A stretch of DNA of 64,000 bases. Source: Candidatus Gastranaerophilales bacterium. Lineage in GTDB: Bacteria > Cyanobacteriota > Vampirovibrionia > Gastranaerophilales > Gastranaerophilaceae. The stretch is taken from contig CALVBN010000005.1 of assembly GCA_944325785.1 (NCBI GenBank), positions 1-64,000 on the forward strand, given 5' to 3'. Of the stretch, positions 63,621 through 64,000 are shown in pieces; the first letter of the stretch is position 1; each line of letters opens with the position of its first letter. The translations under genes were made by a program, and so were the position numbers. Below the pieces are notes generated by a model, which searched no databases, was not told where the DNA came from, and saw nothing but the letters and a program-made list of their open reading frames with translations.

Positions 63621-63639
63621 TATAAACATAAGGTGAATT

Positions 63640-64000
63640 ATGACTATTGCAATCTATCCGGGGAGTTTTGACCCCATTACAAACGGACATATAGATATTC
63701 TTAAAAGCGGTGCTGAAATTTTTGACAAAGTAATCATCGCAGTATCTTATAATGCTAATAAACAAGGCTTTCTTCCGATAGAGACGAGAGTGAAGCTTAT
63801 TAAAGAAGCCGTGCAGGATATAAAAAATGTGGAAGTAGATGCTTTTGAAGGTTTAACAGTTGAATACGCAAAAAAGAGAGGCGCTACTGTTCTTTTAAGA
63901 GGATTAAGAACCTCATTCGACTTTGAATATGAAATGCAGTTGTCGCAAACTAACCACGCTCTATACAACGATATAAAGACCGTTTTTCTTATTACAAAAC
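63640..64000 (+). CDS. coaD: Phosphopantetheine adenylyltransferase CoaD (truncated by window end)
   Basis: CoaD transfers AMP from ATP to phosphopantetheine, the next-to-last step of coenzyme A synthesis. The 120 codons visible begin MTIAIYPGSFDPITNGHIDI with the nucleotidyltransferase T/HxGH motif (NGH), then KSGAEIFDKVIIAVSYNANK and LLRGLRTSFDFEYEMQL. The reading frame runs off the end of the window, where about 40 residues should remain. AAGGTGA precedes the ATG. Together with coaBC at 34.6 kb, two of the coenzyme A enzymes are in this window. Confidence 0.95.
   Translation, partial: MTIAIYPGSFDPITNGHIDILKSGAEIFDKVIIAVSYNANKQGFLPIETRVKLIKEAVQDIKNVEVDAFEGLTVEYAKKRGATVLLRGLRTSFDFEYEMQLSQTNHALYNDIKTVFLITK

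Overview
The window is an AT-rich, gene-dense bacterial chromosome segment. Several features point to a non-photosynthetic cyanobacterial relative (Vampirovibrionia/Melainabacteria, probably a gut Gastranaerophilales-type organism). It has flagellar genes together with many type IV pilin-like proteins carrying GFTLAEVLITL-type N-termini. The ATP synthase beta and epsilon genes form a separate two-gene cluster, as in cyanobacteria. There is no photosynthesis gene. The family assignment is inference; the gene content is read directly from the sequence.

Layout. 0-4 kb: a structured intergenic region, then a leftward operon in which a LuxR-type response regulator and a soluble histidine kinase precede flgB-flgC-fliE. 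4-7.4 kb: a pilin-like gene and an ECF sigma/anti-sigma pair. 7.4-20 kb: clpB, a three-gene leftward operon (unknown protein, TPR protein, YkgJ), rimO, adk, three tandem paralogues of an unknown small gene, DUF1848 and recG. 20-29.8 kb: accessory genes, including a VWA protein, an MmeI-like single-chain restriction-modification enzyme, a PLP lyase, tRNA-Ala, a methyltransferase behind a disrupted gene, and metG. 30-37 kb: an ABC1-kinase-like protein, a TPR protein and coaBC-nif3. 37-44.6 kb: three related pilin-like genes around two homologous inverted-repeat promoter elements, and a leftward flagellar export operon (FliN-like, fliO, fliP, fliQ, fliR). 44.7-52 kb: groES, a broken four-helix-bundle gene, groEL, tsaC, and yceD-rpmF-plsX-fabH. 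52-64 kb: atpDC, rseP, an AbrB-like gene, ksgA, gshA, a CoA-disulfide reductase, bioDA and the start of coaD.

How parts fit together. The same short motif lies just upstream of the -35 region of the regulator/flgBC-fliE operon, of an unknown operon at 12.1 kb and of the fliN-like operon. This suggests that the cotranscribed response regulator controls a flagellar regulon and its own gene. Intergenic space is filled with families of short inverted-repeat elements (GC-rich REP-like palindromes, heptad-repeat elements, MITE-like elements), one of which lies inside the bioA reading frame.

The most striking structure is at 37.8-38.4 kb. A nearly perfect inverted repeat of about 145 bp surrounds a 265-bp core, between two divergent pilin-like genes. 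The core carries one outward promoter whose predicted start point sits exactly at the repeat boundary. A second, homologous element with the same geometry lies at 43.44-43.76 kb, where the promoter points away from its adjacent pilin gene. This looks like a family of invertible (phase-variable) promoters.
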